From Oscarella lobularis (Eukaryota > Porifera > Homoscleromorpha > Homosclerophorida > Oscarellidae): DNA of 64,000 nt. Position 1 is the first letter of the stretch, and each line of letters starts with the position of its first letter. The notes under the pieces are model-generated. The model saw only the letters and a list, made by a program, of their open reading frames with translations. It did no database searches and had not been told where the DNA came from. Made by a program: the position numbers and the translations under genes. Positions 11,890 to 24,457 of this stretch are shown in pieces. The stretch covers positions 3,155,029 through 3,219,028 of the forward strand of contig NC_089185.1 of NCBI RefSeq assembly GCF_947507565.1. Reading direction: 5' to 3'.

Positions 11890-14789
11890 AGTTGTAGTAC
11901 TTGTATTACTTGTAGTACTTGGAGTACTTGTAGTACTTGTAGTACTTGGAGCACTTGGAGTACTTGTATTACTTGTAGTACTTGGAGCACTTGGAGCACT
12001 TGGAGTACTTTTTTTACTTGTAGTACTTGTAGTACTTGTAGTACTTGTAGTACTTGTAGTACTTGTATTACTTGTATTACTTGTAGTACTTGGAGTACTT
12101 GTAGTACTTGTAGTACTTGTAGTACTTGTAGTACTTGTAGTACTTGTAGTACTTGGAGTACTTGGAGTACTTGTAGTACTTGTAGTACTTGTATTACTTG
12201 TAGTACTTGTAGTACTTGTAGTACTTGTAGTACTTGTAGTACTTGTAGTACTTGTAGTACTTGTAGTACTTGTAGTACTTGTAGTACTTGTAGTACTTGT
12301 AGTACTTGTAGTACTTGTAGTACTTGTAGTACTTGTATTACTTGTATTACTTGTAGTACTTGGAGTACTTGTAGTACTTGTAGTACTTGTAGTACTTGTA
12401 GTACTTGTAGTACTTGTAGTACTTGGAGTACTTGGAGTACTTGTAGTACTTGTAGTACTTGTATTACTTGTAGTACTTGTAGTACTTGTAGTACTTGTAG
12501 TACTTGTAGTACTTGTAGTACTTGTAGTACTTGTAGTACTTGTAGTACTTGTAGTACTTGTAGTACTTGTATTACTTGTAGTAATTGGAGTACTTGTAGT
12601 ACTTGGAGTATTTGGAGTACTTGTAGTACTTGAAGCACTTGTAGTACTTGTAGTTCTTGTAGTACTTGTAGTACTTGGAGTACTTGTAGTACTTGTAGTA
12701 CTTGTAGTACGTACTTGTAGTACTTGTAGTACTTGGAGTACTTGGAGTACTTGGAGTACTTGTAGTACTTGTATTACTTGTAGTACTTGTAGTACTTGTA
12801 GTACTTGGAGTACTTGTAGTACTTGTAGTACTTGTAGTACTTGTAGTACTTGAAGCACTTGTAGTACTTGTATTACTTGGAGTACTTGGAGTACTTGTAG
12901 TACTTGTAGTACTTGTAGTACTTGGAGTACTTGTAGTACTTGTAGTACTTGTAGTACTTGTAGTACTTGTAGTACTTGTAGTACTTGTAGTACTTGTAGT
13001 ACTTGTAGTACTTGTAGTACTTGGAGTACTTGTAGTACTTGTAGTACTTGTAGTACTTGTAGTACTTGTATTACTTGTATTACTTGTAGTACTTGTAGTA
13101 CTTGTAGTACTTGGAGTACTTGTAGTACTTGTAGTACTTGTAGTACTTGTAGTACTTGTAGTACTTGTAGTACTTGTATTACTTGTAGTAATTGGAGTAC
13201 TTGTAGTACTTGGAGTATTTGGAGTACTTGTAGTACTTGAAGCACTTGTAGTACTTGTATTACTTGGAGTACTTGGAGTACTTGTAGTACTTGTAGTACT
13301 TGTAGTACTTGTAGTACTTGTAGTACTTGTAGTACTTGTATTACTTGTAGTAATTGGAGCACTTGGAGTACTTGGAGTACTTGGAGTACTTGGAGTACTT
13401 GGAGTACTTGTAGTACTTGTAGTACTTGGAGCACTTGTAGTACTTGTATTACTTGGAGTACTTGGAGTAGTACTTGTAGTACTTGTAGTACTTGTAGTAC
13501 TTGTAGTACTTGTAGTACTTGTATTACTTGTAGTACTTGTAGTACTTGGAGTACTTGTAGTACTTGTATTACTTGTAGTACTTGGAGTAGTTGTAGTACT
13601 TGTAGTACTTGTAGTACTTGGAGTACTTGTAGTACCTGTAGTACTTGGAGTACTTGTGGTACTTGTAGTACTTGTATTACTTGGAGTACTTGTAGTACTT
13701 GTAGTACTTGTAGTACTTGGAGTACTTGTAGTACTTGTATTACTTGTAGTACTTGTATTACTTGTAGTACTTGGAGTACTTGGAGCACTTGGAGTACTTG
13801 TAGTACTTGGAGTACTTGGAGCACTTGTAGTACTTGGAGTACTTGTAGTACTTGGAGCACTTGCAGTACTTGTATTACTTGGAGTACTTGGAGTACTTGT
13901 AGTACTTGTAGTACTTGTAGTACATGGAGTACTTGGAGTACTTGTAGTACTTGTATTACTTGTAGTCCTTGGAGTACTTGTAGTACTTGTAGTACTTGGA
14001 GTACTTGTAGTACCTGTAGTACTTGGAGTACTTGTGGTACTTGTAGTACTTGTAGTACTTGGAGTACTTGTAGTACTTGTAGTACTTGTAGTACTTGGAG
14101 TACTTGTAGTACTTGTATTACTTGTAGTATTTGGAGTACTTGGAGTACTTGTAGTACTTGTAGTATTTGTAGTACTTGTAGTACTTGTAGTACTTGTAGT
14201 ACTTGTAGTACTTGTAGTACTTGTAGTACTTGGAGTACTTGGAGTACTTGTAGTACTTGTATTACTTGTAGTACTTGGAGTACTTGTAGTACTTGTAGTA
14301 CTTGGAGTACTTGTAGTACCTGTAGTACTTGGAGTACTTGTGGTACTTGTAGTACTTGGAGTACTTGGAGTACTTGTAGTACTTGTAGTACTTGTAGTAC
14401 TTTGAGTACTTGTAGTACTTGTATTACTTGTAGTACTTGGAGTACTTGGAGTACTTGGAGTACTTGGAGCACTTGGAGTACTTGTAGTACTTGTAGTACT
14501 TGGAGCACTTGTAGTACTTGGAGTACTTGTAGTACTTGGAGCACTTGCAGTACTTGTATTACTTGGAGTACTTGGAGTACTTGTAGTACTTGTAGTACTT
14601 GTAGTACATGGAGTACTTGTAGTACTTGTAGTACTTGTATTACTTGTAGTCCTTGGAGTACTTGTAGTACTTGTAGTACTTGGAGTACTTGTAGTACTTG
14701 TATTACTTGGAGTACTTGTAGTACTTGTATTACTTGTAGTACTTGGAGTACTTGTAGTTCTTTTAGTACTTGTAGTACTTGTAGTACGT
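11890..14789 (+). repeat. 9-bp minisatellite M1, TTGTAGTAC
   Basis: About 320 units of TTGTAGTAC with variants TTGGAGTAC, TTGTATTAC, TTGGAGCAC and rare TTGTGGTAC. Because the unit is three codons long, all frames stay open on both strands for long stretches. The resulting Leu-Val or Leu-Gln-Val proteins are artefacts. The junction with family A is abrupt at ACAGGAGAG/TTGTAGTAC. Confidence 0.97.
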
Positions 14790-14884
14790 AGTCGAGCTTC
14801 TCGCGTGCGATAACCGAATCAAAACACGCGATTTTGAGTATTCGACGATAAGCTCAGTCTATACGTGGCCTATCTCGTTCATAG

Positions 14885-16249
14885 ACTTCCGAAGTAGGTC
14901 TAAATGTGCACCACACGGAAGCCATCGTCAAATATCTTCCCTTTGCGCGTTTTAAGCGCGCACAGCGCATCAAAACCGTCGATTCGGCCTTCGACGATTT
15001 AAAAGAAAGCAGGTGCGTGCAAGAGATGTTTAGACGTGCATTCTACGCGTTTCGTCTCGTCTAGATTGACGGAGGAGACGTTTACAGCCGAAGAACTACG
15101 GGACATGTTATTCGGTCTTTGCGCCGTTGTCAAGGGCGACGTCGAATCGGAACTGATTCTTACGACGCATACGAACGTTCTTCTGCTACGTCAAGTTTTT
15201 CGACAGGCGGAGAAATGGCATCTGAAGTTGAGTGCTGACGTTTCTGAGCTCGAGAATCAGTAAGATGACAAAAAGTCCATTTTTCGTATTTGTGATTTAT
15301 TTCGAAGGGAATTGATTGAGGAAATTGCTCGATTTGAAGAGAAACAGTTTGCTTCTTTTGGATTAGGATCTGCAACAGCTTCAAAGGTTGCATGCACCAC
15401 AGGGGGGCAGACAACTATAGTGTATTATGTACGTAGACTCTTCCAGCAGCCAAGACGAAATTGGAGCCGTTGAATGAGGCTGGTGGGAGTGCTCTTCTGC
15501 AGATGGTTAGTGTGGACTCACTGTGATGATTTCTTTTGATTCTATATCTGTATAGGAAATTTCTCGGCTGAAAGAGGAGAATGAAAAAATGAAGGAACCA
15601 ATGCGAATGATAGAAGGAAAGGTAAGGAAAGAAGAGACTCTTTCCTATTGAACTACAATGATTATTTGTTCTTTTTTTAGGCTCATGATGCCTTGGAAGA
15701 AAAAGGGAAATTGAAGAGTCAATTAGTGCAAGCTGAAGCAGCTCTAAAAGCAAAAGAAACCAAATCAGTATTTAATTAAAAAATCAGTTGGAAGATAGTT
15801 TTACGAGATATTTTCTAGTTTTCTAGTCAGCAGCATCGGATGTTGTTCCAACAACCTCTTCACAATCAAAGGCAAATCCAGTTTTAAGTGGAAAATCTGC
15901 TGGGGGTGAAGACGATGGAAAATTGAGGGAAGAATTGGGAGAAACCAAACACGAATTGTTGGCTATCAAAGCTAAGCTTGAAAATGCTGAAAAGGTTTGA
16001 TTTTTCATACTTGGAACTAAGTAGTGAAAAAATGGATAATGATTTTAGGAATTGGAAAAGAAACTCGGCGAAACGGCTCAATTTACAAACATGAAAAAAA
16101 TGCTTACGAAGAAAAACGAGCAATTAAAAGATCTTCGAAGTCGTTTAAAAAAGTTAGCACTACATCCATCTTCAATCAATTATTCAGTGATTTTGATTTG
16201 GCATCATCTCATTTTCTCTAGATACGAACCAGATGCCGAAATATTATAG
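14885..16249 (+). CDS. LZTFL1: LZTFL1, start exon missing
   Basis: Leucine-zipper regulator of BBSome and ciliary trafficking. Exons are 14885-15012, 15065-15259, 15308-15386, 15437-15505, 15556-15621, 15681-15767, 15827-15994, 16049-16152 and 16222-16249. They total 924 nt in frame (307 residues plus stop), against about 299 in the human protein. Landmarks are RIKTVDSAFDDLKESRLTEE, ESELILTTHTNVLLLRQVF, AEKWHLKLSADVSELENQ, a KLEPLNEAGGSALL segment, the coiled coil with LKEENEKM, and the tail FTNMKKMLTKKNEQLKDLRS ending KYEPDAEIL. The first visible exon begins after TAG at 14884 with SEVGLNVHH, and there is no ATG between it and the minisatellite. The start codon, probably in a tiny first exon as in vertebrates, is absent or lies beyond the array. 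Confidence 0.93.
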
Positions 16250-16472
16250 ATGTCATCTGTACTCGAGTGTGTTAGGACTGGTCGTTTTAGAAGACGCACT
16301 GCTTGCTTAGATTAGTAGTACTCGTTTATTAATTAAAAGTGTACGTGCAACAAAGATTCGAATTTTCTTTTCTGGGCGTAATCGGAAATCACCAAATTTG
16401 GCGAACTTAATTAATACCGCAGACACGGAACACTGTTCAAATTACTTTCTCATCTAATCAAATCGTTCGCAG
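16250..16472. other. Intergenic, no gene seen
   Basis: AT-rich 3' flank of LZTFL1. No coding signal or RNA gene was recognised. Confidence 0.5.
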
Positions 16473-17038
16473 CTGCCAAACACTAATTACGCTGCAGCAG
16501 CGCGTCATCGGCCCTTTGACGCCTCGCGCACCAAGCGAGAGCGCATCGCACACAAAATTTCATTCTCTCGCGAGCGCGTGTCCGGACTCATTCGGCTGGA
16601 CGACGTGGCGAACGTCGAAGCCACACAGCGCAGCGCGGTAAGTTCAGCCAGAGTGCTCGCGTGCAATTGCAGCGTCCCTTTGTGCAGATCGCGCGAGAGA
16701 ACGCGCGCGAGGCACGCACGAAGCACGCGTCTCTCCAACGCCGAAACTGTAAGCCAATCGCGTCTATTCACTATGCAGGCGTCGAATTCTCCTTCCAGAT
16801 CGTTCGCACGCGCGTGGACGCGGCGAACGCGAGACGACACGACGCGCCGTCGAGTAGAACGAAGATCGAAGAGCTCATCGGAGCGAAGAGGACGTCGCAA
16901 GGTAAGCGGGGGAATTTGTAGCTCCTTTTTTTCGCTCGCGCGCGTTTGTTTCTCGCGTACGCGTGCATGTTTGTGTGGGTGCGTGTTTATCCCCTAGGCC
17001 GGGGCCCCCAAGCGCATTCCATCCACGCACAACGCTAG
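16473..17038 (+). CDS. Unidentified four-exon coding fragment
   Basis: Exons 16473-16637, 16688-16748, 16779-16901 and 16998-17038 join in frame with good GTAAG donors and CAG/TAG acceptors. They encode an Arg/Ala-rich helical segment: RPFDASRTKRERIAHKISFS, RERVSGLIRLDDVANVEATQ, IARENAREARTKHASLQRRN, then VEFSFQIVRTRVDAANARR and KIEELIGAKRTSQ, ending in a stop at 17036-17038. The start is missing: no ATG precedes the acceptor at 16472. GC content is much higher than in neighbouring exons. It has coiled-coil character; I cannot name the family. It may be a fragment left at the edge of the satellite domain. Confidence 0.45.
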
Positions 17039-17389
17039 CTAGGACTAATGTCTAAACGATAATCGTCCCCCCTTAGAGAATCCTTTCAGTGTTGTTCGTG
17101 TGTTTTGTTCGAGAAGTCGTGTTAGGCTACGTCATTTCCGTTTGGCGAGCGGCTATTTTTAGCGACTTTTGTAGTTAGAGGTTTCGAGACGCTCGCAATG
17201 ACGCACCCCGTTCCGGCGAATGGGCGTGCGTCATGATTAGGATAGGGAAGAATATAGAAAAGGGAAAAGCAGTGGTGCATTTAGGATGCTAAAAGACATT
17301 TAGAAAATAGGAAGCATCCACCAAAGCTTTAGGGGTCCAACACTTCAGCTAAACACGTGCAACACTCTCGCTAACCGCCCCTATACTAT
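17039..17389. other. Boundary region, no gene seen
   Basis: About 350 bp of non-repetitive sequence between the last gene fragment and the satellites. No coding signal was found. Confidence 0.5.
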
Positions 17390-17436
17390 TCCTTTACCTA
17401 TTCCTATTCCTATTCCTATTCCTATTCCTATTCCTT
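17390..17436 (+). repeat. Hexanucleotide repeat CCTATT
   Basis: About seven units of CCTATT lead directly into the 41-bp array. Confidence 0.95.
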
Positions 17437-19228
17437 TAGAATCATAACTTAGGCCCTCAATTTAATACTTAGGCCTTTAAAATCAAAGATTAGGCCCTCA
17501 ATTTAATATTTAGGCTTTGTGAATCAAACATTAGGCCCTCAATTTAAAGTTTAGGCCTTTGGAATCAAATATTAGGCCCTCAATTTAATTTGTAGGACTT
17601 TATAATCGAAGGATTAGGCCCTCAATTTAATATTTAGGCCCTGTGAATCAAAGATTAGTCCCTCAATTTAATATTTAGGCCCTATGAATCAAAGATTAGG
17701 CCCTCAATTTAAAATGTAGGCCTTTAGAATCAAAGATTATGCCATCAATTTAATATTTATGCCTTTATAATCAAAGATTAGGCCCTCAATTTAATATTTA
17801 GGCCTTTAGAATCAAAGATTAGGCCCTCAATTTAATATTTAGCCTTTAGAATGAAAGATTAGGTTCTCAATTTAATACTTAGGCCTTTAGAATCAAAGAG
17901 TAGTCCCTCAATTTAATATTTAGGTCCTGTGACTGAAAGATTAGGCCCTCAATTTAAAGTTTAGGCCTTTAGAATAAAATAGTATGCCCTCAATTTAATT
18001 TTTGGCCTTTTGAATCAAAGATTATGCCCTCAATTTTATATTTATGCCTTTAGAATCAAAGATTAGGCCCTCAATTTAATATTTAGGCCCTGTGAATCAA
18101 AGATTAGGCCCTCAATTTAAAGTTTAGGTCTTTAGAATCAAATATTAGGCCCTCAATTTAATTTGTAGGTCTTTAGAATCAAAGATTAGACCCTCAATTT
18201 AATATTTGGCCTTTAGAATCAAAGATTAAGCCCTCAATTTCATACTTAGGTCTTTAGAATCAAAGATTAGGCCCTCAATTTAATATTTAGCCTTTAGAAT
18301 CAAAGATTAGGCTCTCAATTTAATATTTAGGCCCTGTGAATCAAAGGTTAGGCCCTCAATTTAAAATCTAGGCCTTTAGAATCAAAGATTAGTCCCTCAA
18401 TTTAATATTTAGGCCCTGTGAATCAAAGAGTAGTCCCTCAATTTAATATTTAGGCCCTGTGAATCAAAGGTTAGGCCCTCAATTTAAAATGTAGGCCTTT
18501 AGAATCAAAGATTAGGCCCTCAATTTAATTTGTAGGCCTTTATAATCAAAGATTAGGTCCTGAATTTAATATTTATCCTTTAGAATCATAAATTAGGCCC
18601 TCAAATTAATACTTAGGCCTTTAGAATCAAAGATTAGGCCCTCAATTTAAAGTTTAGGCCTTTGGAATCAAATATTAGGCCCTCAATTTAATTTGTAGGA
18701 CTTTTTAATCAAAGATTAGGCCCTCAATTTAATATTTATCCTTTAGAATCATAAATTAGGCCCTCAAATTAATTCTTAGGCCTTTAGAATCAAAGATTAG
18801 GCCCTCAATTTAATATTTAGGCTTTGTGAATCAAAGATTAGGCCCTCAATTTAAAGTTTAGGCCTTTGGAATCAAATATTAGGCCCTCAATTTAATTTGT
18901 AGGACTTTTTAATCAAAGATTAGGCCCTCAATTTAATATTTAGGCCCTGTGAATCAAAGATTAGGCTCTCAATTTAATACTTAGGCCTTTGGAATCAAAG
19001 ATTAGTCCCTCAATTTAATATTTAAGCCCTGTTAATCAAAGATTAGGCCTCAATTTAATATCTAGGCCTTTAGAATCAAAGATTAGTCCCTCAATTTAAT
19101 ATTTAGGCCCTGTTAATCAAAGATTAGGCCCTCAATTTAATACTTAGGTCTTTAGAATCAAAGATTAGGCCCTCAATTTAATATTTAGGCCCTGTTAATA
19201 AAAGATTAGGACCTCAATTTAAAGTTAT
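17437..19228 (+). repeat. Family B satellite (41-bp monomer)
   Basis: About 43 copies, carrying TTAGGCCCTCAATTTAATAT and TTAGGCCTTTAGAATCAAAG. The unit aligns over its full length with family H (31.4-52.4 kb), so the two are diverged forms of one satellite. The family resumes for two copies after family C1 (19474-19550). Confidence 0.95.
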
Positions 19229-19473
19229 GGCCAATTGTCTCCAGGACAATTGTCTCCAGGACAATTGTCTCCAGGAGAATTGTCTCCAGGACAATTGAGG
19301 ACAATTGTCCCCATGACAATTGTCCCCAGGTCAATTGTCTCCAGGACAATTGAGGAGAATTGTCTCCAGGACAATTGTCCCAGGACAATTGTCACCAGGA
19401 CAATTGTCTCCAGGACAATTGTCTCCTGGACAATTGGCCCCAGGACAATTGTCTCCAGGACAATTGTTCCCAA
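19229..19473 (+). repeat. Family C1, palindromic 16-bp repeat inside family B
   Basis: Tandem GACAATTGTCTCCAG units, each containing the perfect 10-bp palindrome GACAATTGTC. The block lies within the B array: B monomers resume immediately after it (19474-19550). Confidence 0.95.
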
Positions 19474-19550
19474 GATTAAGCCCTCAATTTAATACTTTGG
19501 CCTTTAGAATCAAAGATTTGGCCCTCGATTTAATATTTAGCCTTTAAGTT

Positions 19551-21184
19551 GACGACGTCTCATTAGAATAGAGCGGCACAGTTGACGACGTCTCATTAGT
19601 ATAGAGCGGCACAGTTGACAACGTCTCATTAGAATAGAACGGCACATTTGACGACGTCTAATTAGTATAGAGCGGCACAGTTGACGACGTCTCATTAGTA
19701 TAGAGCGACACAGTTGACGATGTCTCATTAGTATAGAGCGACACAGTTGACGACGTCTCATTAGTATAGAACGGCACAGTTGACGACGTCTCATTAGTAT
19801 AGAGCGGCACAGTTGACGACGTCTCATTAGTATAGAGCGACACAGTTGACGATGTCTCATTAGTATAGAGCGACACAGTTGACGACGTCTCATTAGTATA
19901 GAACGGCACAGTTGACGACGTCTCATTAGTATAGAACGGCACAGTTGACGACGTCTCATTAGTATAGAACGGCACAGTTGACGACGTCTCATTAGTATAG
20001 AGCGGCACAGTTGACGACGTCTCATTAGTATAAAACGGCAGAGTTGACTACGTCTCATTAGTATAGAAGGGCACAGTTGACGACGTCTCATTAGTATAGA
20101 CGGCACAGTTGACGACGTCTCATTATTATGGGACGGCACAGTTGACGACGTCTTGTTAGTATAGAGCGGCACAGTTGACGACGTCTCATTATTATGGGAC
20201 GGCACAGTTGACGACTTCTCATTAGTTTAGAGCGGCACAGTTGACGACGTCTCATTAGTATGGGACGGCGCAGTTGACGACGTCTCATTGGTATAGAGCG
20301 GCACAGTTGACGACGTCTCATTAGTATGGGACGGCACAGTTGACGACGTCTCATTAGTATAGAGCGGCACAGTTGACGACGTATCATTAGTATGGGACGG
20401 CACAGTTGACGACGTCTCAATAGTATGGGAATGCACAGTTGACGACGTCTCATTAGTATAGAGCGGCACATTTGACGACGTCTCATTAGTCTAGAGCGGC
20501 ACAGTTGACGACGTCTCATTAGTATAGAGCGGCACATTTGACGACGTCTCATTAGTATAAAACGGCAGAGTTGACGACGTCTCATTAGTATAGAAGGGCA
20601 CAGTTGACGACGTCTCATTAGTATAGACGGCACAGTTGACGACGTCTCATTAGAATAGAGCGGCACAGTTGACGACGTCTCACTAGTATAGAACGGCACA
20701 GTTGACGACGTCTCATTAGTATGAAGCGGCACAGTTGACGATCTCTCATTAGTATGGGACGGCACAGTTGACGACGTCTCATTAGTATATAGCGGCACAG
20801 TTGACGACGTATCATTAGTATGGGACGGCACAGTTGACGACGTCTTGTTAGTATAAAGCGGCACAGTTGACGACGTCTCATTAGTATATAGCGGCACAGT
20901 TGACGACGTATCATTAGTAAAGGACGGCACAGTTGAGGACGTCTCATTAGTATAGAACGGCACAGTTGACGACGTTTCATTAGTATAGCTCGCACAGTTG
21001 ACGACGTCTCATTAGTATAGAGCGGCACAGTTGACGACGTCTCATTAGTATAGACGGCACAGTTGACGACGTCTCATTAGTATAGAGTGGCACAGTTGAC
21101 GACGTATCATTAGTAAGGGACGGCACAGTTGACGACGTCTTGTTAGTATAGAGCGGCACAGTTGACGACGTCTCATTAGTAGAG
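19551..21184 (+). repeat. Family D satellite (33-bp monomer)
   Basis: About 49 copies, containing TTGACGACGTCTCATTAG and TATAGAGCGGCACAG. Each carries the GACGTC palindrome. A marker variant (AAAACGGCAGAGTTGAC) recurs about 526 bp apart (20034, 20560), showing a higher-order duplication of about 16 monomers. The open minus-strand frames in it are repeat artefacts. Confidence 0.95.
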
Positions 21185-24100
21185 ACCTTTGTAGCTTTTG
21201 TAGCCGTTGTAGCCTTTGTAGCCGTTGTAGCCTTTGTAGCCGTTGTAGCCTTTGTAGCCTTTGTAGCCTTTGTAGCCGTTGTAGCCGTTGTAGCCGTTGT
21301 AGTAGTTGTAGCCGTTGTAGCCGTTGTAGTAGTTGTAGTAGTTGTAGTCGTTGTAGTCGTTGTAGTCGTTGTAGCCGTTGTAGCCGTTGTAGTAGTTGTA
21401 GTCGTTGTAGTCGTTGTAGCTTTTGTAGCCGTTGTAGCCTTTGTAGCCGTTGTAGCCTTTGTAGCCGTTGTAGCCTTTGTAGCCTTTGTAGCCGTTGTAG
21501 CCTTTGCAGCCTTTGTAGCCTTTGTAGCCGTTGTAGCCGTTGTAGCCGTTGTAGTCGTTGTAGTAGTTGTAGTCGTTGTAGTCGTTGTAGTCGTTGTAGC
21601 CGTTGTAGCCGTTGTAGTAGTTGTAGTCGTTGTAGTAGTTGTAGTAGTTGTAGCCGTTGTAGCCGTTGTAGTCGTTGTAGCCGTTGTAGCCGTTGTCGTT
21701 GTAGTAGTTGTAGTCGTTGTAGCCGTTGTAGCCGTTGTAGTAGTTGTAGTCGTTGTAGCCTTTGTAGCCGTTGTAGCCTTTGTAGCCGTTGTAGCCTTTG
21801 TAGCCGTTGTAGCCTTTGTAGCCTTTGTAGCCTTTGTAGCCGTTGTAGCCGTTGTAGCCGTTGTAGTAGTTGTAGCCGTTGTAGCCGTTGTAGTCGTTGT
21901 AGTAGTTGTAGTCGTTGTAGTCGTTGTAGTCGTTGTAGCCGTTGTAGCCGTTGTAGTAGTTGTAGTCGTTGTAGTCGTTGTAGCTTTTGTAGCCGTTGTA
22001 GCCTTTGTAGCCGTTGTAGCCTTTGTAGCCGTTGTAGCCTTTGTAGCCTTTGTAGCCGTTGTAGCCTTTGTAGCCTTTGTAGCCGTTGTAGCCGTTGTAG
22101 CCGTTGTAGTCGTTGTAGCCGTTGTAGCCGTTGTCGTTGTATATAGTAGTTGTAGTCGTTGTAGCCGTTGTAGCCGTTGTAGTAGTTGTAGTCGTTGTAG
22201 CCTTTGTAGCCGTTGTAGCCTTTGTAGCCGTTGTAGCCTTTGTAGCCGTTGTAGCCTTTGTAGCCGTTGTAGCCTTTGTAGCCGTTGTAGCTTTTGTAGC
22301 CTTTGTAGCCGTTGTAGCCTTTGTAGCCTTTGTAGCCGTTGTAGCCGTTGTAGCCGTTGTAGTAGTTGTAGCCGTTGTAGCCGTTGTAGTCGTTGTAGTC
22401 GTTGTAGTCGTTGTAGTAGTTGTAGCCGTTGTAGCCGTTGTAGCCGTTGTAGTAGTTGTAGTCGTTGTAGTCGTTGTAGTAGTTGTAGCCGTTGTAGCCG
22501 TTGTAGCCGTTGTCGTTGTAGTAGTTGTAGTCGTTGTAGCCGTTGTAGCCGTTGTACTAGTTGTAGTCGTTGTAGCCTTTGTAGCCGTTGTAGCCTTTGT
22601 AGCCGTTGTAGCCTTTGTAGCCGTTGTAGCTTTTGTAGCCTTTGTAGCCGTTGTAGCCTTTGTAGCCTTTGTAGCCTTTGTAGCCGTTGTAGCCGTTGTA
22701 GCCGTTGTAGTAGTTGTAGCCGTTGTAGCCGTTGTAGTCGTTGTAGTAGTTGTAGTCGTTGTAGTCGTTGTAGTCGTTGTAGCCGTTGTAGCCGTTGTAG
22801 TAGTTGTAGTCGTTGTAGTTGTTGTAGCTTTTGTAGCCGTTGTAGCCTTTGTAGCCGTTGTAGCCTTTGTAGCCGTTGTAGCCTTTGTAGCCTTTGTAGC
22901 CGTTGTAGCCTTTGTAGCCTTTGTAGCCGTTGTAGCCGTTGTAGCCGTTGTAGTCGTTGTAGCCGTTGTAGCCGTTGTCGTTGTATATAGTAGTTGTAGT
23001 CGTTGTAGCCGTTGTAGCCGTTGTAGTAGTTGTAGTCGTTGTAGCCTTTGTAGCCGTTGTAGCCTTTGTAGCCGTTGTAGCCTTTGTAGCCGTTGTAGCC
23101 TTTGTAGCCGTTGTAGCTTTTGTAGCCTTTGTAGCCGTTGTAGCCTTTGTAGCCTTTGTAGCCTTTGTAGCCGTTGTAGCCTTTGTAGCCGTTGTAGTAG
23201 TTGTAGCCGTTGTAGCCGTTGTAGTCGTTGTAGTCGTTGTAGTCGTTGTAGTCGTTGTAGCCGTTGTAGCCGTTGTAGTAGTTGTAGTCGTTGTAGTCGT
23301 TGTAGTAGTTGTAGCCGTTGTAGCCGTTGTAGCCGTTGTCGTTGTAGTAGTTGTAGTCGTTGTAGCCGTTGTAGCCGTTGTACTAGTTGTAGTCGTTGTA
23401 GCCTTTGTAGCCGTTGTAGCCTTTGTAGCCGTTGTAGCCTTTGTAGCCGTTGTAGCTTTTGTAGCCTTTGTAGCCTTTGTAGCCTTTGTAGCCTTTGTAG
23501 CCTTTGTAGCCGTTGTAGCCGTTGTAGCCGTTGTAGTAGTTGTAGCCGTTGTAGCCGTTGTAGTCGTTGTAGTAGTTGTAGTCGTTGTAGTCGTTGTAGT
23601 CGTTGTAGCCGTTGTAGCCGTTGTAGTAGTTGTAGTCGTTGTAGTCGTTGTAGCTTTTGTAGCCGTTGTAGCCTTTGTAGCCGTTGTAGCCTTTGTAGCC
23701 GTTGTAGCCTTTGTAGCCGTTGTAGCCTTTGTAGCCTTTGTAGCCTTTGTAGCCTTTGTAGCCGTTGTAGCCGTTGTAGCCGTTGTAGTCGTTGTAGCCG
23801 TTGTAGCCGTTGTCGTTGTAGTAGTTGTAGTCGTTGTAGTAGTTGTAGTCGTTGTAGTCGTTGTAGTCGTTGTAGCCGTTGTAGCCGTTGTAGTAGTTGT
23901 AGTCGTTGTAGTCGTTGTAGCTTTTGTAGCCGTTGTAGCCTTTGTAGCCTTTGTAGCCGTTGTAGCCTTTGTAGCCGTTGTAGCCTTTGTAGCCTTTGTA
24001 GCCGTTGTAGCCTTTGTAGCCTTTGTAGCCTTTGTAGCCGTTGTAGCCGTTGTAGCCGTTGTAGCCGTTGTAGTCGTTGTAGCCGTTGTAGCCGTTGTCG

Positions 24101-24457
24101 TTGTAGTAGTTGTAGTCGTTGTAGCCGTTGTAGCCGTTGTAGTAGTTGTAGTCGTTGTAGCCTTTGTAGCCGTTGTAGCCTTTGTAGCCGTTGTAGCCTT
24201 TGTAGCCGTTGTAGCCTTTGTAGCCGTTGTAGCTTTTGTAGCCTTTGTAGCCGTTGTAGCCTTTGTAGCCTTTGTAGCCTTTGTAGCCGTTGTAGCCTTT
24301 GTAGCCGTTGTAGTAGTTGTAGCCGTTGTAGCCGTTGTAGTCGTTGTAGTAGTTGTAGTCGTTGTAGTCGTTGTAGTCGTTGTAGCCGTTGCAGCCGTTG
24401 TAGTAGTTGTAGTCGTTGTAGTAGTTGTAGTAGTTGTAGTCGTTGTAGTAGTTGTAT
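21185..24457 (+). repeat. 9-bp minisatellite M2, TTGTAGCCG
   Basis: About 360 units mixing TTGTAGCCG, TTGTAGCCT, TTGTAGTAG and TTGTAGTCG in long ordered patterns. Shortened units (TTGTCG) recur every 280-480 bp, and a TATATAG interruption appears twice, 843 bp apart (22140, 22983), so the array has higher-order structure. Multi-hundred-residue open frames are artefacts of the three-codon unit. Confidence 0.97.

Noticed and set aside
11881-14544. 887-codon open frame of Leu-Gln-Val repeats (minus) and Leu-Val frames (plus)
   Set aside because: Pure consequence of a 9-bp repeat without stop codons; no start context, splice sites or non-repeat domain.
16578-16997. Long GC-rich open frames on both strands at 16505-16997
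   Set aside because: They overlap the spliced plus-strand exons 16473-17038, which have proper intron borders; the others are shadows caused by high GC.
17039-17389. Search for tRNA, snRNA or rRNA in the spacer regions
   Set aside because: No cloverleaf consensus boxes or rRNA-like stretches were recognised by eye anywhere in the window; a covariance-model scan would be decisive.
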